Shown in pieces: positions 1 to 11,700 of a stretch of 64,000 nucleotides of DNA. The DNA comes from Halichondria panicea. Taxonomy: Eukaryota > Porifera > Demospongiae > Suberitida > Halichondriidae. The stretch spans positions 5,364,126 through 5,428,125 of the forward strand of contig NC_087391.1 in NCBI RefSeq assembly GCF_963675165.1, read 5' to 3'. Numbering within the stretch: position 1 is the stretch's first letter; each line of letters begins with the position of its first letter. The translations under genes and the position numbers were made by a program. A model generated the notes under the pieces. The model was given only the letters and a program-made list of their open reading frames with translations. It searched no databases and was not told the origin of the DNA.

Positions 1-895
1 CTTGTTGACCTCATGTCCAGCTATAATGGAGAGGATGCTATGAAGAGAAAGGTGAGAACAGCTGCAATGTCCAGCACTTAGTTTTAAATAACAATTAATA
101 CACTGAATGAAGGTAATACCGTACATGGTGATGTTAACTACAGGTACTCTCTCCCACCCACTCACAGCCGAGCACGCTGACTCCATTGGCCAGTCTCCCA
201 ACGACCCCTGAACCCTCCCCTCGTCCCACCAGCCCCAGCGTGACCTCCATGAACCCTGTGACCAGCGAGGATGGGTCTAGAGCACGATCACGCGTCTCCG
301 TCTATTCTACGACTTCGAGCACATCTGGTATCGGATCGATTGAAAACTTCAGTCAATTGGATCTTCGGATAGGAGCTTCAACACCCACACAGTTCAACTC
401 TGACCCCACTCGTGCTTCAACGCCAGTGAGGAACAGAGTCTCGTTTCAACTGGACAGCCCCCCACTGAAGGCCAACGAGGTTCATATCGGAGGGGCTAGT
501 GTAGTCGCAAGAAAGCACAAGAAAGATCCGTCTAAACAGAAGAAGAGAGCCTCCTGGGGGGCCAAGGCATTCAAGCTACTCAGTCGGAAAAAGAGGTAAG
601 CCTACAAAAACATTATTGATATACATGTAGTTTTATGACACAGCTACATTATAATTTTACGCTGTAAAAATAAGAGAAGTTGAACCTATGCTTATCTATA
701 GGGTTTTTAATTATGTGTCTTGTTCCCTCTCTCTGCAGTTTCTCTGCTAGTCGAGTGTTAGACATTGGCGCTCCCAAGGACTTCAGACATGTGCAGCACG
801 GGTTCCCCACGACCGTCCCTGAGGGGACTGAGGCTCACAACCTGTCCCGGAGCAACACCGGCTCGAGTAACACTCTCACTGCAGCCAATTTATAG
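1..895 (+). CDS. C-terminal part of a serine-rich protein with a CRIB-like motif (5' truncated)
   Basis: Three exons are visible: 1-51 (enters from outside the window), about 169-595 and 740-895, joined at GT-AG introns. The protein is rich in Ser, Thr and Pro, then has a strongly basic stretch near the end of the middle exon (many Lys and Arg), and the last exon carries IGAPKDFRHVQHGF. This fits the Cdc42/Rac-interactive-binding pattern I-x-x-P-x-x-F-x-H-x-x-H, and a basic patch just before a CRIB is typical of such effectors. A role as a Rho-family GTPase effector is therefore inferred; the family is not recognised because the N-terminal domains lie upstream of the window. The final residues are a low-complexity Ser/Thr/Asn tail. 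The gene is convergent with TAF6L, with 274 bp between the stop codons. Confidence 0.6.
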
Positions 896-1169
896 CATGT
901 CTCTGCATGGACACCTTTGGCACTGAATTTCATATCTCACTGTTTGTATAATTATTATCTGATTTTTTGTATTCACTCACACGTTTATGGTCCATAAAAT
1001 TTGATATGTCCAATTAATTATTGTATCACTCAACACAATGTCAAAGGAGGTTATGTAATTAATATTTGTCAAAACAACCACTGCATGTTGTGATGGTGCC
1101 ATCAATAAAAGCATGTTGACAAGTATTAATTATGAGCAAATGTGACAAACATAATTATCATGAATACAT

Positions 1170-4100
1170 TTAGAGCCATGCTGACTGTATACCTACAAAG
1201 CCTAGACCACTCCTACTATTGTGTCTCCGATAACTTGCACACAGTCCCTTGCTAATAGTTGGATTTGTTTGTGGCAATCTTCTTTCTCGTCTGTCTCTTT
1301 TCTTATGCTTGGCTTCTCTCGACTTTTGCTCTAGCACATTTCCACTTACAGGCATCTTTGTTTTGGGTACAGTCAAGGTCCAGCTGTTTCTCTTGGGTGG
1401 ATGCAATGGAGTAGCTAACGGCAGCTCCACTTTGAAAGATTTGAATCCCTCTTCGCTTAGGAAAGCCAACAGTGAAGGGCTTGTGTGTGAGTTCCTTTTG
1501 TGGGTGAGATCCAATGGTGGGGGTGAATTAGAGGCTTGAGGGGGGGCCATAAATTGAGGTAGAGCCGACAAACGAAGTAACAAGCTTTCACCAAATAATT
1601 CTATGAGCTGATCGTACAGGGAGGGAGTCTTTTGCTCGTTCTTTATTTCCAATTGTGCTGAGTCAGTTTGTGTACTGCTATGTTCTATTTCCATATCTGT
1701 AGGCTCTGAACTTAGTTCAAAACTGGTGTTAGCAAAGAGGTTTCCCGGCTCTTTAGGGGGCGAGGTTAGGGTTGGCTTTGGTTCAGGAGGAGGTGGTGGG
1801 GTGGGAGGAGTTTGCTGTTGTTCCAGTTGATATCCACTAGTCAGCAATAGCTCAGCACAAAGCTGCAGACAGAGAACATTGGGTAATAATGTATCGCATG
1901 TAGTAATGGAGATTGGATGGTTTAACTGACATATATACGAGGTTCAAAATGGACTAGAGTGGAATTTCTAGAGAACTGGATGGCCTCCTATGTGAGCTTA
2001 CGTAAATATCAGTAATAATTCTTTCAAAGCGTGCCAATCCCTAGTTTCACCCACCCACCCACACACACACACACACCCACACCCACCCACACAAAACGTG
2101 CCAATCCCTAGTTATCAATAACACAATGCCATTTGCAATAATGGTTTCAGTAATCGATGCCTATAATTATTATACTAAAGGTTCTGAAACTCTTTCAGTC
2201 GAAATAACTTGAGTTCCGTCTATCCAATGTCACTGCTTTTGTGATTTTCTGAAAGCTTAGAAAGAGACCTTTCAAATGGTACCATCAATGTTTATATTTG
2301 GGAGATGCTAATTTCGGCCCAATACCATGGATTATAGCCCATGGTCCAAAGGCGAAAAATGCCAAATTATGGCCTTAACCGAAGTTTGGATTTTAAAACA
2401 TTATTTGAAAGGTCTCTTTCTAAGCTTTCAGAAAATCATAAAAATGTTGAAATTGGATCATCAAAACTAAAGTTATGAGACCCACGCGGCCCCCACCCGT
2501 TTAATCAATGGCTCCAGAACTCTTTTAATCATCATAACTTGAGTTCCGTCTATCCAATTTCACTGCTTTTGTGATTTTCTGAAAGCTTAGAAAGAGATCT
2601 TTCAAATGGTACCATCAATTCTCATAATTATAAGTCATTACTCACCAGTAGTGTCTCGTACACTCGCAGGATATCTTCTCTTTTCGTTGTGTCCAACTTT
2701 CCCTCAAGTTGTGTGCTAAGACCAGTGACAAGCTCCTCAATGCGTGGGTACAGTATAGTGACCAGACAGTCCCCAGGTAGATAGGCGAGGGTCAACAGAG
2801 CACCGTATAGCGAGGGGAGGGGTGGGTCTGGTGACAACAACAGCTGGCGGAGGGACGAGTGGAGGTCTGACAAACTGTCGCTGAGTGGACTACATCTAAA
2901 AGAGAGAAGAGATAATCGTGAATGCTGCATGAGAAGTCTTAATTCTTTGTAACGCTTAAATTGTATACATAATAATACATATCAAAAAAAGTACTAGCCT
3001 CCTATAAAGGCCTTTACCAAGCAATTAATAAGGAGTGGGCGTGGGTAATGAGGCTACATCTATATAGTCATGCTATACCAGCAATAAAACTTTGTGCTGA
3101 GAAACTAATTGTCAAAGGACCAACCCCCTCACCTGTGTAGGAGTGTGGCTAGTGAGACTGCTGCCAGCTCCCTCACGCTCCAGTGCTCCCAGTCCTCCCC
3201 ACACACGAGGTAACTGGAGTCCAATAGCAGAGCCTTGAGCCTCGGGTAGAGGACAGAGAGGTACGGCTCCAGATAAAGGTGGGGGTTTTGGAAGAGGGCC
3301 AGACAGAGCTTGAGCAGGTGGGTCAACTGACAGGGGCTGTAGTGGTTCCAGTCACAAAGCTGGAGGGAAGGTAAGAGATGCAATGTATAATTATTGCATG
3401 GAATTCTTCACTCAAACCAAAAATAGGCTAATCCGAATCAGTGATCTACACACACAAATGTCTGGAGCTACAGACTAGTTCTGAAATTGTCAAAGGTTAG
3501 CTAGTGAAACGCATGCACACAATATCTATACATAAAATGCTTATTACTCTACAATCAGCTAATTAAAGTGTGCGCGCACTGTTTCTTGAAGATAGGCGAC
3601 CATGTCAGGGAGAATATTAGCAATGGCCGAGTTCTTCTGTAGATCAGTGAGAGCCACCATCCTGATGTCTCCCTGGTCTCCAGTCAGAGCCTCCATTAAC
3701 ACACACAAGTACTTCTCATTCGCCTGAGGAGCGTGGTGTTTGGGGTTATAATATCTGAGTGCTGTATAGAAGAACATTACCTCATTTCCACCTCTCTGTA
3801 GCTCAACATAGGGCTGCCCTGAAATAGAGGAATTTCAAATCTTAAAAGACGAAGAACAATTAATTATGCAAATTTTAATTTTAGCTAGACATTAGCCATA
3901 CCATATTCAAAGCTCAATAGACAATAGTTTTTTTTACTATTTTGTAAACGCTAGATATTAATATAGCCATACCATGTTCCACACTCGTACTGCTGCTCAC
4001 TGTAGCTCCTTCAACAGCAACCCAAGACGCTACAAATAATTAGATGATCCGTGTTATGTTGCTGCTAGCTCTAGTTAGCCATGAAAAGTGAGATCTAGAT

Positions 4101-4763
4101 CATGTGCATTCGGTCCACTGTATACAGGTAAGCACACACTACAGTACTGCATGCTAGGTATGATGTACCTTCCACACGAGGCATATCTGGTAGTGTGTCC
4201 ACGATAAATGTGTCAGCCAGGGCTGTGGTGGTGAGGTCAACCTGGTCATCCGGCACAACAAACACGCTGCTATTCTGTGTGGGACAGAAGGTGGAGGCTT
4301 GCCCAGTCTGGTGACCATGGAGTGGCTGTGGGGGCGGGAATGAGGGTAGGAAGAAAATGGTATTGCACCATTTAATATACAACAACCTGAGCACAATATG
4401 CAGTATAGATGATCTAATAAGAGTACACACTGTACCTCGACACGACTCCATTTGAGAGCTTTGTCAAAGTCATCCGTTGTCATTCGCTTACGTTTTGCAT
4501 GATGCATAAACTGGCAAGCGATCTGAATGGTCAAGAGTGACATGTATTTATTATTATAAAACAGTTGGTATGATGTGTACACTCACATCCGTGACATGAC
4601 GGATCCTAAAGCTGACATCATCCACCAATGCTCTAGAAACGTCAGTAGATGTTGAATATGTATACCCAGGAATATCAATACCCAGGTTTTGAGCAGCTTG
4701 ATACACAGCGCCGGAGGATACCTTTGAGAACTTTTTTAACCAGCCTTCACCATAATCCGCCAT
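1170..4763 (-). CDS. TAF6L: TAF6-like protein, SAGA/PCAF complex histone-fold subunit
   Basis: Eight exons (high to low): 4587-4763, 4436-4522, 4169-4325, 3973-4029, 3580-3818, 3133-3359, 2646-2895, 1170-1862. They sum to 1887 nt, a 628-residue protein. The N-terminal histone fold ends QFMHHAKRKRMTTDDFDKAL, close to the TAF6L/PAF65-alpha histone fold, and WSRVE follows as in TAF6L (WSSVE). Exons 5-7 match the central HEAT-repeat domain (for example LFQNPHLYLEPY). The Pro-rich C-terminus keeps a TAF6L-like segment, LYDQLIELFGESLLLRL. TAF6L pairs with TAF9 in the SAGA co-activator core in the nucleus; TAF6 proper is the alternative, but the WSRVE and C-terminal matches favour TAF6L. The start lies 58 bp from the divergent FAM177 start. 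The last intron carries a fold-back repeat. Confidence 0.9.
2195..2630. repeat. Fold-back repeat family, TAF6L intron 7
   Basis: Two direct arms beginning ACTTGAGTTCCGTCTATCCA (about 2209 and 2538) and one inverted arm between (TTTCTAAGCTTTCAGAAAAT, about 2418). The centre contains CCATGGATTATAGCCCATGG. Non-coding. Confidence 0.85.
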
Positions 4764-4821
4764 TTTGAGATGTGCGTTAAATGGAAAAAGCCAAGTAAAC
4801 ACATAAATGAAAATAGTAAGT
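4764..4821. promoter_or_regulatory. Very short bidirectional promoter between TAF6L and FAM177
   Basis: Only 58 bp separate the two divergent ATGs, so both 5' UTRs and the core promoter must fit in this gap or overlap the coding exons. An in-frame ATG for FAM177 at 4807 would shrink the gap further. No TATA box was recognised. The shared-promoter reading is inferred from geometry only. Confidence 0.6.
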
Positions 4822-5256
4822 ATGGCGGATGAAAGCAGTGATTCTAGTGACTCAGAGTCCACCCACAGCGAGCCAGAGGTCCCAGAGGAGCCACCCAAGA
4901 CATGGCTAGGCTACAGCTGGTACCTGGTCCGGAAAATGGCCAGAGGAACTTGGTCAAGTAAGTATAATTATTGTCATTTTTACAGTATTACAATACAGCT
5001 ACACCGTCACCACATGACCCCTTACCTCCCTACAGCTATCCATGTGGTGGGTGATAAGCTTGCTTGGGGTCTGGGGATCACGAGCCCTGACTGGCAGTAT
5101 GCACTGGACATCCACGAGGATCTGTTACGAGAGGCACAAGAAGAGCAGCAAGAAGAGGAGAAAGCTCTCAAGAGACAGGAAGAGTTGGTTGCTCAGAGGC
5201 TAAGGACTATGGAGAATGCAAGCACTGATCACGAGCAAGACAGAACTACAACTTAG
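4822..5256 (+). CDS. FAM177A1: FAM177 family protein
   Basis: Two exons, 4822-4957 and 5036-5256, give 118 residues (357 nt). The acidic Ser/Asp/Glu N-terminus is followed by the FAM177 core: GYSWYLVRKMARGTWS, then across the junction an aligned GDKLAWGLGITSPDWQYALD segment and a Glu/Gln-rich coiled coil. This corresponds to the FAM177 pattern W-G-x-x-x-W...FLGEKIASVLGI...YQYAIDEY. The family's function is poorly defined; human FAM177A1 has been linked to Golgi and neurodevelopment, and no enzymatic motif is seen here. An upstream in-frame ATG at 4807 would add five residues; the ATG at 4822 was preferred because it keeps a longer leader. The gene is divergent from TAF6L. Confidence 0.85.
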   Translation: MADESSDSSDSESTHSEPEVPEEPPKTWLGYSWYLVRKMARGTWSSKYNYCHFYSITIQLHRHHMTPYLPTAIHVVGDKLAWGLGITSPDWQYALDIHEDLLREAQEEQQEEEKALKRQEELVAQRLRTMENASTDHEQDRTTT

Positions 5257-5551
5257 TCACACACAATACCTTTATTCATTCTACATACGTATAGATTAAT
5301 ACTTGATTTTGTTCATTTTATCCCTCATGCAACTTTCATTGTCATGCAATTCTATCAAGTCCGATATTCACTTTGCAAATTATATAAATGTGTTGGCAGC
5401 ACAATAAAGTATATTAGTATAAACTTCATGATTACAAGTGCAGAATTCATAGAGATACAGTCACAAATAAGCACTGTACAAATAAGAAAAAGAAAGCAAT
5501 AAAACCGCCTTTTATAGCCTATTTCAATAAAAGAGCCTAATTAAAGCCCAC

Positions 5552-7808
5552 CTATTGCTCAGCCCCAGGCACTTCTCCATTAATGGCCTTAGACTCTTTC
5601 CCATTACCCCCCACACCCTCACCCCCCACATCACCCTCACTCTGGAACACATCAGCTCTCAGAGAATTAGCAGTCTCTATAAATGATTCTATCTCCTTGA
5701 GTCTTTCGTTTATTTTGCCTGCAGGGAACAAAAAGAAGCGTGGTTCACCACTGTACAAATCAAAGGCCAATATCATAGGGCAGGCTGCTTAAAACATGAC
5801 AAGTCACACCAGTTCATTTTTAGCATTATAGACAATGAGTCTATTTACTGTATACAACCCACTATAGCCTTAACGCATTGGACGTACATCATCAGTAACG
5901 TCATGTACAATGTATATCACACACTGACCTTCAATCTTGTCCCTTGTCTTGGCCAACAGCTCCTCTGTCTGAAGAGTGTGTTCTTTGGGCAGATAGAAGA
6001 TAACTGGCTTGGCCTTCGTCTCAATGTAGCCCAGCATCTTCTTGTCGTGATCATTCCACACAGTGTACTGTGAAGGGGGTAATGATTTCCCCTAGAGCCT
6101 TATATGGGCTTTCGAAGCTACCCAGCTGAACACACACACACTTAACATACGTCATTGACCATCTCCATTTGCCTGGCGATGGTGGACACCTTGGTCTTCT
6201 GGGCCTTCTGCTGATCAAACAGTTCCTTTCTTTCCATCTGAGCTGTCTCTTTCTCCAGCTCCTCTGTCTTGGTCACCTTGTCCTCAATCTCACTACGACG
6301 ACGCTCCTGGGATGAGAGGGGTACACTCACAATTATATAATCTGTAACACACGTACAAAACATTGTACTGGCTGAATACATTGGCAATGGTGGCTGTCTC
6401 ACCTTCTCCGTTGTTTTGGCAGTGGCTTCGTTGTCTTTGAATTTACGGAGAGTGTTTTGAAGGAACCCAAACATCCGCTGGTTCCTGTAAGTGGATAGAG
6501 TGATCACTCAAGATTCATAAGTACACATCATAGACTATACACACACACACACACACTGTGTACTCTGTGGAAGGTTTTGTTAGGGTGCGTACAATAGACA
6601 TCAAATTGAGCAAGGCGGTATAACAAGCCTTGGCCAATAAGAAATACCCTAGCTTTACTTTATCCCATGCGTATTTCCAGCCTCACACAACAAGTGAGGA
6701 TGAAATTGTTCATGGGACTTTAAAACACTCGATCTTTTATATTATATATGACTAACCTCTTCTTGCTCTTTTCGTTCTCTTTTGGATCAGCTTTGGGTCG
6801 TGGCGGAGCTGGTACTGCAACCACAGATGACTGGACAGGCTACAGGAGAACAGAATGTGAGTCAACAGTGAACAGTGACTAGGATCTCCCGTACCTTACG
6901 TGCCTCTAGGTCTATTATCTCTCCGTCCTCGTCTCCATCACTGTCCAGGTCACGACCTCTATACATGTACATGTAGCAACAAGCACAATAAATGACTAAC
7001 AATTTAAACAGAGGTGAGATATTTCTTACCCGTCTTTTTTTCTCTCTTCCCAATTGACAGGTGGTCCCAGTCGTCCTGCCAACCTATGAATGCAACAAAT
7101 AAAATTTGACAAACATTTTAAAATTGTATACAGCCTCAAGAAACATTTTCTTGAACACAGAATAGTACCTACCTTGACTTTGCTCCAAAAGGATCTCTCC
7201 TTTTGCTATCAGAGAGGTCAACGTCGCCAGAAGAGCCCAGACGTCCAATCAGCCTGCAGTAGTTACATAGTGGCAATCACATGACCATTCATACTAGGGT
7301 CTCACAACCTTGCCCTCCCCTCGGTCGGTCGGTCCCTCTTCCTGTTGTCAGACTCAGACCTGCAACAATTGACAAATGAAATGCAGCATTCATTCACACA
7401 GTAACATTGGAATATACGATATATACAGCTGGCTGTAGAAAGTACCGAAATAATGGTTGCAACGTACAGAATTTTGCATGTATAACACGTCGTATGTACA
7501 TTGCGCAATCAATAGAATGCTAGTATGTGTACCCACCAGGCTCTCAAGTTGCTGGCTAGGCGCCTATCTGGTCGCGAGTCTGTGCTGCTAAGTCGCCTTC
7601 TCCCATCAGGGCCGCTCGGACTGGGACGTGGGGCTCTGGAGTGCATGGATGTTATGATTTTATCAGCGTGCCGTGCCATACGTTGAAGAACTTACACTTT
7701 AAACTTCTGTTCATAACCAGTCAATTTCTTGATGGACTCGTTGGTTGATTCCAAGTCTTTACGAGCATTTAATAGGGATTTCTGCAGAACCTGAAATGCA
7801 GTGGCCAT
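5552..7808 (-). CDS. PNN: Pinin, exon-junction-complex-associated splicing factor (short form)
   Basis: Eleven exons: 7696-7808, 7537-7635, 7309-7359, 7173-7253, 7030-7083, 6895-6958, 6757-6839, 6403-6484, 6151-6306, 5929-6067, 5552-5718. They sum to 1089 nt, 362 residues. The N-terminus starts MATAFQVLQKSLLNARKDLE and continues into SIKKLTG, like the pinin N-terminal coiled coil (IRKLTG). The pinin/SDK/MemA domain follows, with NQRMFGFLQNTLRKFK matching the family's RIFGLLMGTLQKFK, a Lys/Glu coiled coil, and GYIETKAKPVIFYLP matching IKYIRTKTKPHLFYIP. Pinin acts in pre-mRNA splicing with the ASAP/PSAP complexes in nuclear speckles. The long acidic and Ser/Arg C-terminus of vertebrate pinin is missing; the protein stops shortly after the conserved domain. 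It is divergent from CIMIP1, starts 217 bp apart. Confidence 0.92.
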
Positions 7809-8025
7809 GATTCCAGTGCAGTGCTTCTCACTGCACTTTCACTGGACTCTATTTGGAGTTTATGGACACAGCACGTTTCTGAATAGATGGGGCGTTACTT
7901 GATATGAAGCCCCGCCCCCTTTTCCTGCTAACTTCTGCGCATATGACGTCACTAATGCGCATATCTCCATGCAAAGACGCATTTGTATTCACTTCAGCAC
8001 TACTGGTACACTGGAAGAGAACAGG

Positions 8026-8504
8026 ATGTTTGGAGCAACAAGAAGAATCCCTACAGGGTGCAGCACTGTGCATAATGATGAGATCTGGTAAAACTATAAT
8101 ACATGAAAAATCGTAATAATTGATACGTACATTTTCTATACGTACTCAGGAGGGCTCATATTCATCTTGAACTTCAGACGAATTTAAAGTGGAAAGGAAT
8201 TTGGGGATTTCTAGCTCCAAACAAGGTACAGAGTAAACTCATACAACCTAACATTCAAATTGAACACATAATTATTATGCAGGTGGAGAAAAAAACCAGT
8301 CCTCCCCAAGAGAAGACAGGTCCGACCAATCACATCCAAGCTCTTGACCTGGCCACCCCATCAAAGAAATACCCACAGACCACATCAGGCGAGATTGGAT
8401 TGCATCGTCGAGGGTCAATAGGTCAACTGGAGAGATTTGGACCACAGACTCGAGGGCTAACTAGTCTTCACAAACAGTTTAATTGGCCCTGTGAAAGTTT
8501 GTAA
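8026..8504 (+). CDS. CIMIP1: Ciliary microtubule inner protein 1 (C20orf85/LLC1-like)
   Basis: Three small exons, 8026-8087, 8150-8225 and 8283-8504, sum to 360 nt, 119 residues. The spliced product reads NDEIWRAHIHLELQ, then KWKGIWGFLAPNK, parallel to QDEIWKYRLKAE...NWGFL of human C20orf85, and the C-terminal part (PQTTSGEIGLHRRGSIG, later FNWP) follows that family's PQTTQGFIGWRSAVPG and CWP. Family members are found inside the lumen of ciliary doublet microtubules. A ciliary role here is inferred from homology. The exons are short, so a simple ORF scan shows only the last one. The gene is divergent from pinin and convergent with PPP1R37, stop codons about 227 bp apart. Confidence 0.82.
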
Positions 8505-8731
8505 CTAAAAATTATTAATTTTGTTGATGCCAAAAATATAATTATATGTAATTTATTAATGAAAAGTGCAAATTCAGAAATAATTAATTTTATGCAAAAC
8601 ACAACAACCACTAAACACTCTACATTTTGTGAGTACATTAATTTCTATACAAAAACACACCGACAGTCACACGTAGAAATTGCAACACGAGAAAATACCT
8701 CACACTATATAGAGTGCCTAATAAACTAAGA

Positions 8732-11700
8732 TTATCCCTGACTGTCTGTAAGGTCTACTAGTTGGGTAGAGGGCTCCCCACCAGCTTCTAACAGATCCAC
8801 GGCTGCTACGTCAGTGCGTGGCTCTTGGCTTGTCACATCAGGGGGTGGGCTACTTACAATATCGGGAAGTCCTCGACTACCTTGGTCTAGGCTAGAGAGT
8901 TCATCATCGGATCCACACCGCTCCATTGAAGTGTCCACACCTTGCTCAGAATATTCGACCACTGCGTCCATAGATTTCTCCATTTCTTGCAGCGTTGATG
9001 GTTTATCGCGCTCGTCCATTACAGGCACTTTCTTGAACGGATCGTCTTCATTTGTCATATCCGGTTCGTCACTATAGACATTATCTAACGAGCCAACAAT
9101 TGACGGGTCAATGTCTTTTTCCTCCTCGTCTACGGAGGCTTGAGACGGGATGGCGGTGCGTTGGTTGCCACCAGCTGTGAAAGTGCCTTGTTCCTCTGGG
9201 TTGCCTTTTGGAATAGCCGCGTGTTGTTCCTCATGTAGTCGTCTCCTCTCGGCCTCAGCCTTCTCCTCTTTCTTGAGTTGATTGCGCGATGAATACTTCT
9301 CTATCTCTGTCAGAAGATCTCGAATCAATTGTCTATCACGCTGCAGAAACAGACGGGAGGAAAGAAACATTAATAAAACACACGAATTTAAAGATTTTTC
9401 ACAGACCTGTTCTACTTTGAATGCTTTCGGAGTCTGCATACTGATAAGATGGAAGTTCATACGATGAGCCAGCTGCAGAGCCATCAGTCCAGCGACTCGA
9501 ATATCATTCTCTCTTATGTCAACATGAGTCAAGTGCTTGCTCTCAGCCAGGACTTCAGCCAGGGCAATAGCTCCTGCATATGTAAAAATCAGTATAATTA
9601 TCTATAACTCGACATGCATGTATGGAAACTATCAAAGGACATTTGGTAAGGATCATTTGGTAAGGATCATTTTGTACAGCAATATACTCTACAAATGTCG
9701 GCTGTAGTGCACTCTGTATCTCACACCTTCACAGGTCATCCTTGTGTTTGAGAGGATGAGTTTTTCGAGTGCCCGATTGGCTAGTAGTCCTAGTTTGAGA
9801 GTGAAGAGGCCGTTGTCCCCACATCGATTATTGGAGAGGTTTAGCTCCCTCAGTGTCTTGGTAGCAGGCTGCACAGATACAGGGAGGGGGGGATCAGTAG
9901 CATTGATGCAAGGCATGTGCTAGTCTAGTGTAGTGTCTTCGGGCGACCATAACTTTAGTTTCAGTGATCCACTTATTTTAGGTTATTTCAGAAAACCACA
10001 AAATCGGTAAATTACAATTAAAGTTATGGTTGTTCAGAATTTTGTATTGCACTACTGTGTGCAATGATAACTATAAACACTGACAGTATTGTGGTACCCT
10101 ACAACACACGAGAGGCATCTTGCAGTGTACACAATTGACAAGACTAATCAATTCGTTATCAATACGGTGTGTGTGTGTGTGTGTGTACACTCTTCTACAG
10201 CTCTTTAACTCTTTAAAGACATGCTACATGATAGCAGGAGTAGATATAGTCACAAGGTGATATTTACGAGAGGAAAACAACTTAGTAGATACGTGTAAGA
10301 GGTAAGACTAGTCAAGACTAACAAGTACTGGACACCACCAACTCACCAGCATAGTAGCCACGTGATGGAATCCCTCGGGTCCTATGCTATTAGACTAACA
10401 AGTACTGGACACCACCAACTCACCAGCATAGTAGCCACGTGATGGAATCCCTCGGGTCCTATGCTATTAGACTTGAGGTTAAGAGTGAGTAGTCCATGTG
10501 CTTGCTCAGACACCCCAGCACAGATATACTTGACCCCAGCATCGCCCAGGCTGTTGTCTTTAAGGTCGAGCACTTTAAGACAGTGGTTAGTGCGGAGAAT
10601 ATTGCCCAGGTGTTGGCCATCTTCTGTGACTAGACTGTTATTACCAAGCCAGATCTCCTGGAGGTTTTCATTGAACTTCATGGCTGCCACTGTGTACAGA
10701 AATAAAGACAATGAAAATACAATACATACACAATGTACACTAGGTCTGATGAGTGTTTTCATAAAAAACAAAAGCAATCAGCACTTTAAAAATACCAACG
10801 TGTCAAGATTTTAAAGAGCTGCACGTACACACATAATTATTGTTAAATTTTAACTCTAGTTTGGACACTTAAATACATCAGGAGCACATTACAGAAGGAG
10901 CGTCTTACCTCGGGAATCGCATCTCGTGGAAGTTTGCAAAGCATGACCTCATATGCAAAACCACTAAGTGGGTCTGCGGGCGAGTGCTAATTGAGCTGAC
11001 GGTGCACTTTTACCAAGCATAGGTCAATAAAAGTGAAAAGTAAACTCTCTCTTCTAAGAACCCCAGTAAGACTCCCTACTGCAAAAACAAAACGCCTAGT
11101 ATGTGTTAGTCTAAGTCTAGCAAACTTTCTCTGTACAAAGTGACTGGATATGCTCCTATTTACAGAACTTTCTGTACCTCACCAATGACAGTCTCTTCCA
11201 TGATGTATACCAACATCCATCAAAGATCTAGCTATTCATTTTAGCTCTTTCTGGCTCAACCTAGCTCTCCTGCTGCTGCACTACATACAAAATCCGTTTA
11301 TAATGATATTCACAGGCTGACCGCGGTCTGTAATTTATGTACACAGTACTTACACACACTCTTATAAGGCAATGCGGCGTTTACGAAAGCACACGATATG
11401 CGATTTCCGAACCCATGCACAGTTAGACGCTCCTTCTGTAATGTGCTCCTGAATACATCCATTATTGTACACCCTAGCTTATTATATACAGTACGTACCA
11501 ACAAGTAAGCCTTACTCAAAATGAATGTTCCTTTGCCGGATAGACTGTTTCCCTCCATCTTGAGTATGCTGAGGGAACAGTTGGCCCTGACCGACCTCAA
11601 CAGGAGAGTGAGTGTTTGCTCCTCCAGTGAACACCAGCTCACGTTGATCATAGAAAGAAATGGACTCTGAAAAGAGGCAGAGAGGAGTAACACTGGTCAG

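Noticed and set aside
4154-4582. Minus-strand 142-codon frame and the overlapping 118-codon frame
   Set aside because: Both read through TAF6L introns; the spliced model explains the conserved parts.
7904-8116. Plus-strand 70-codon frame
   Set aside because: Overlaps CIMIP1 exon 1 in a different frame; the CIMIP1 reading has homology on both sides of the junction.
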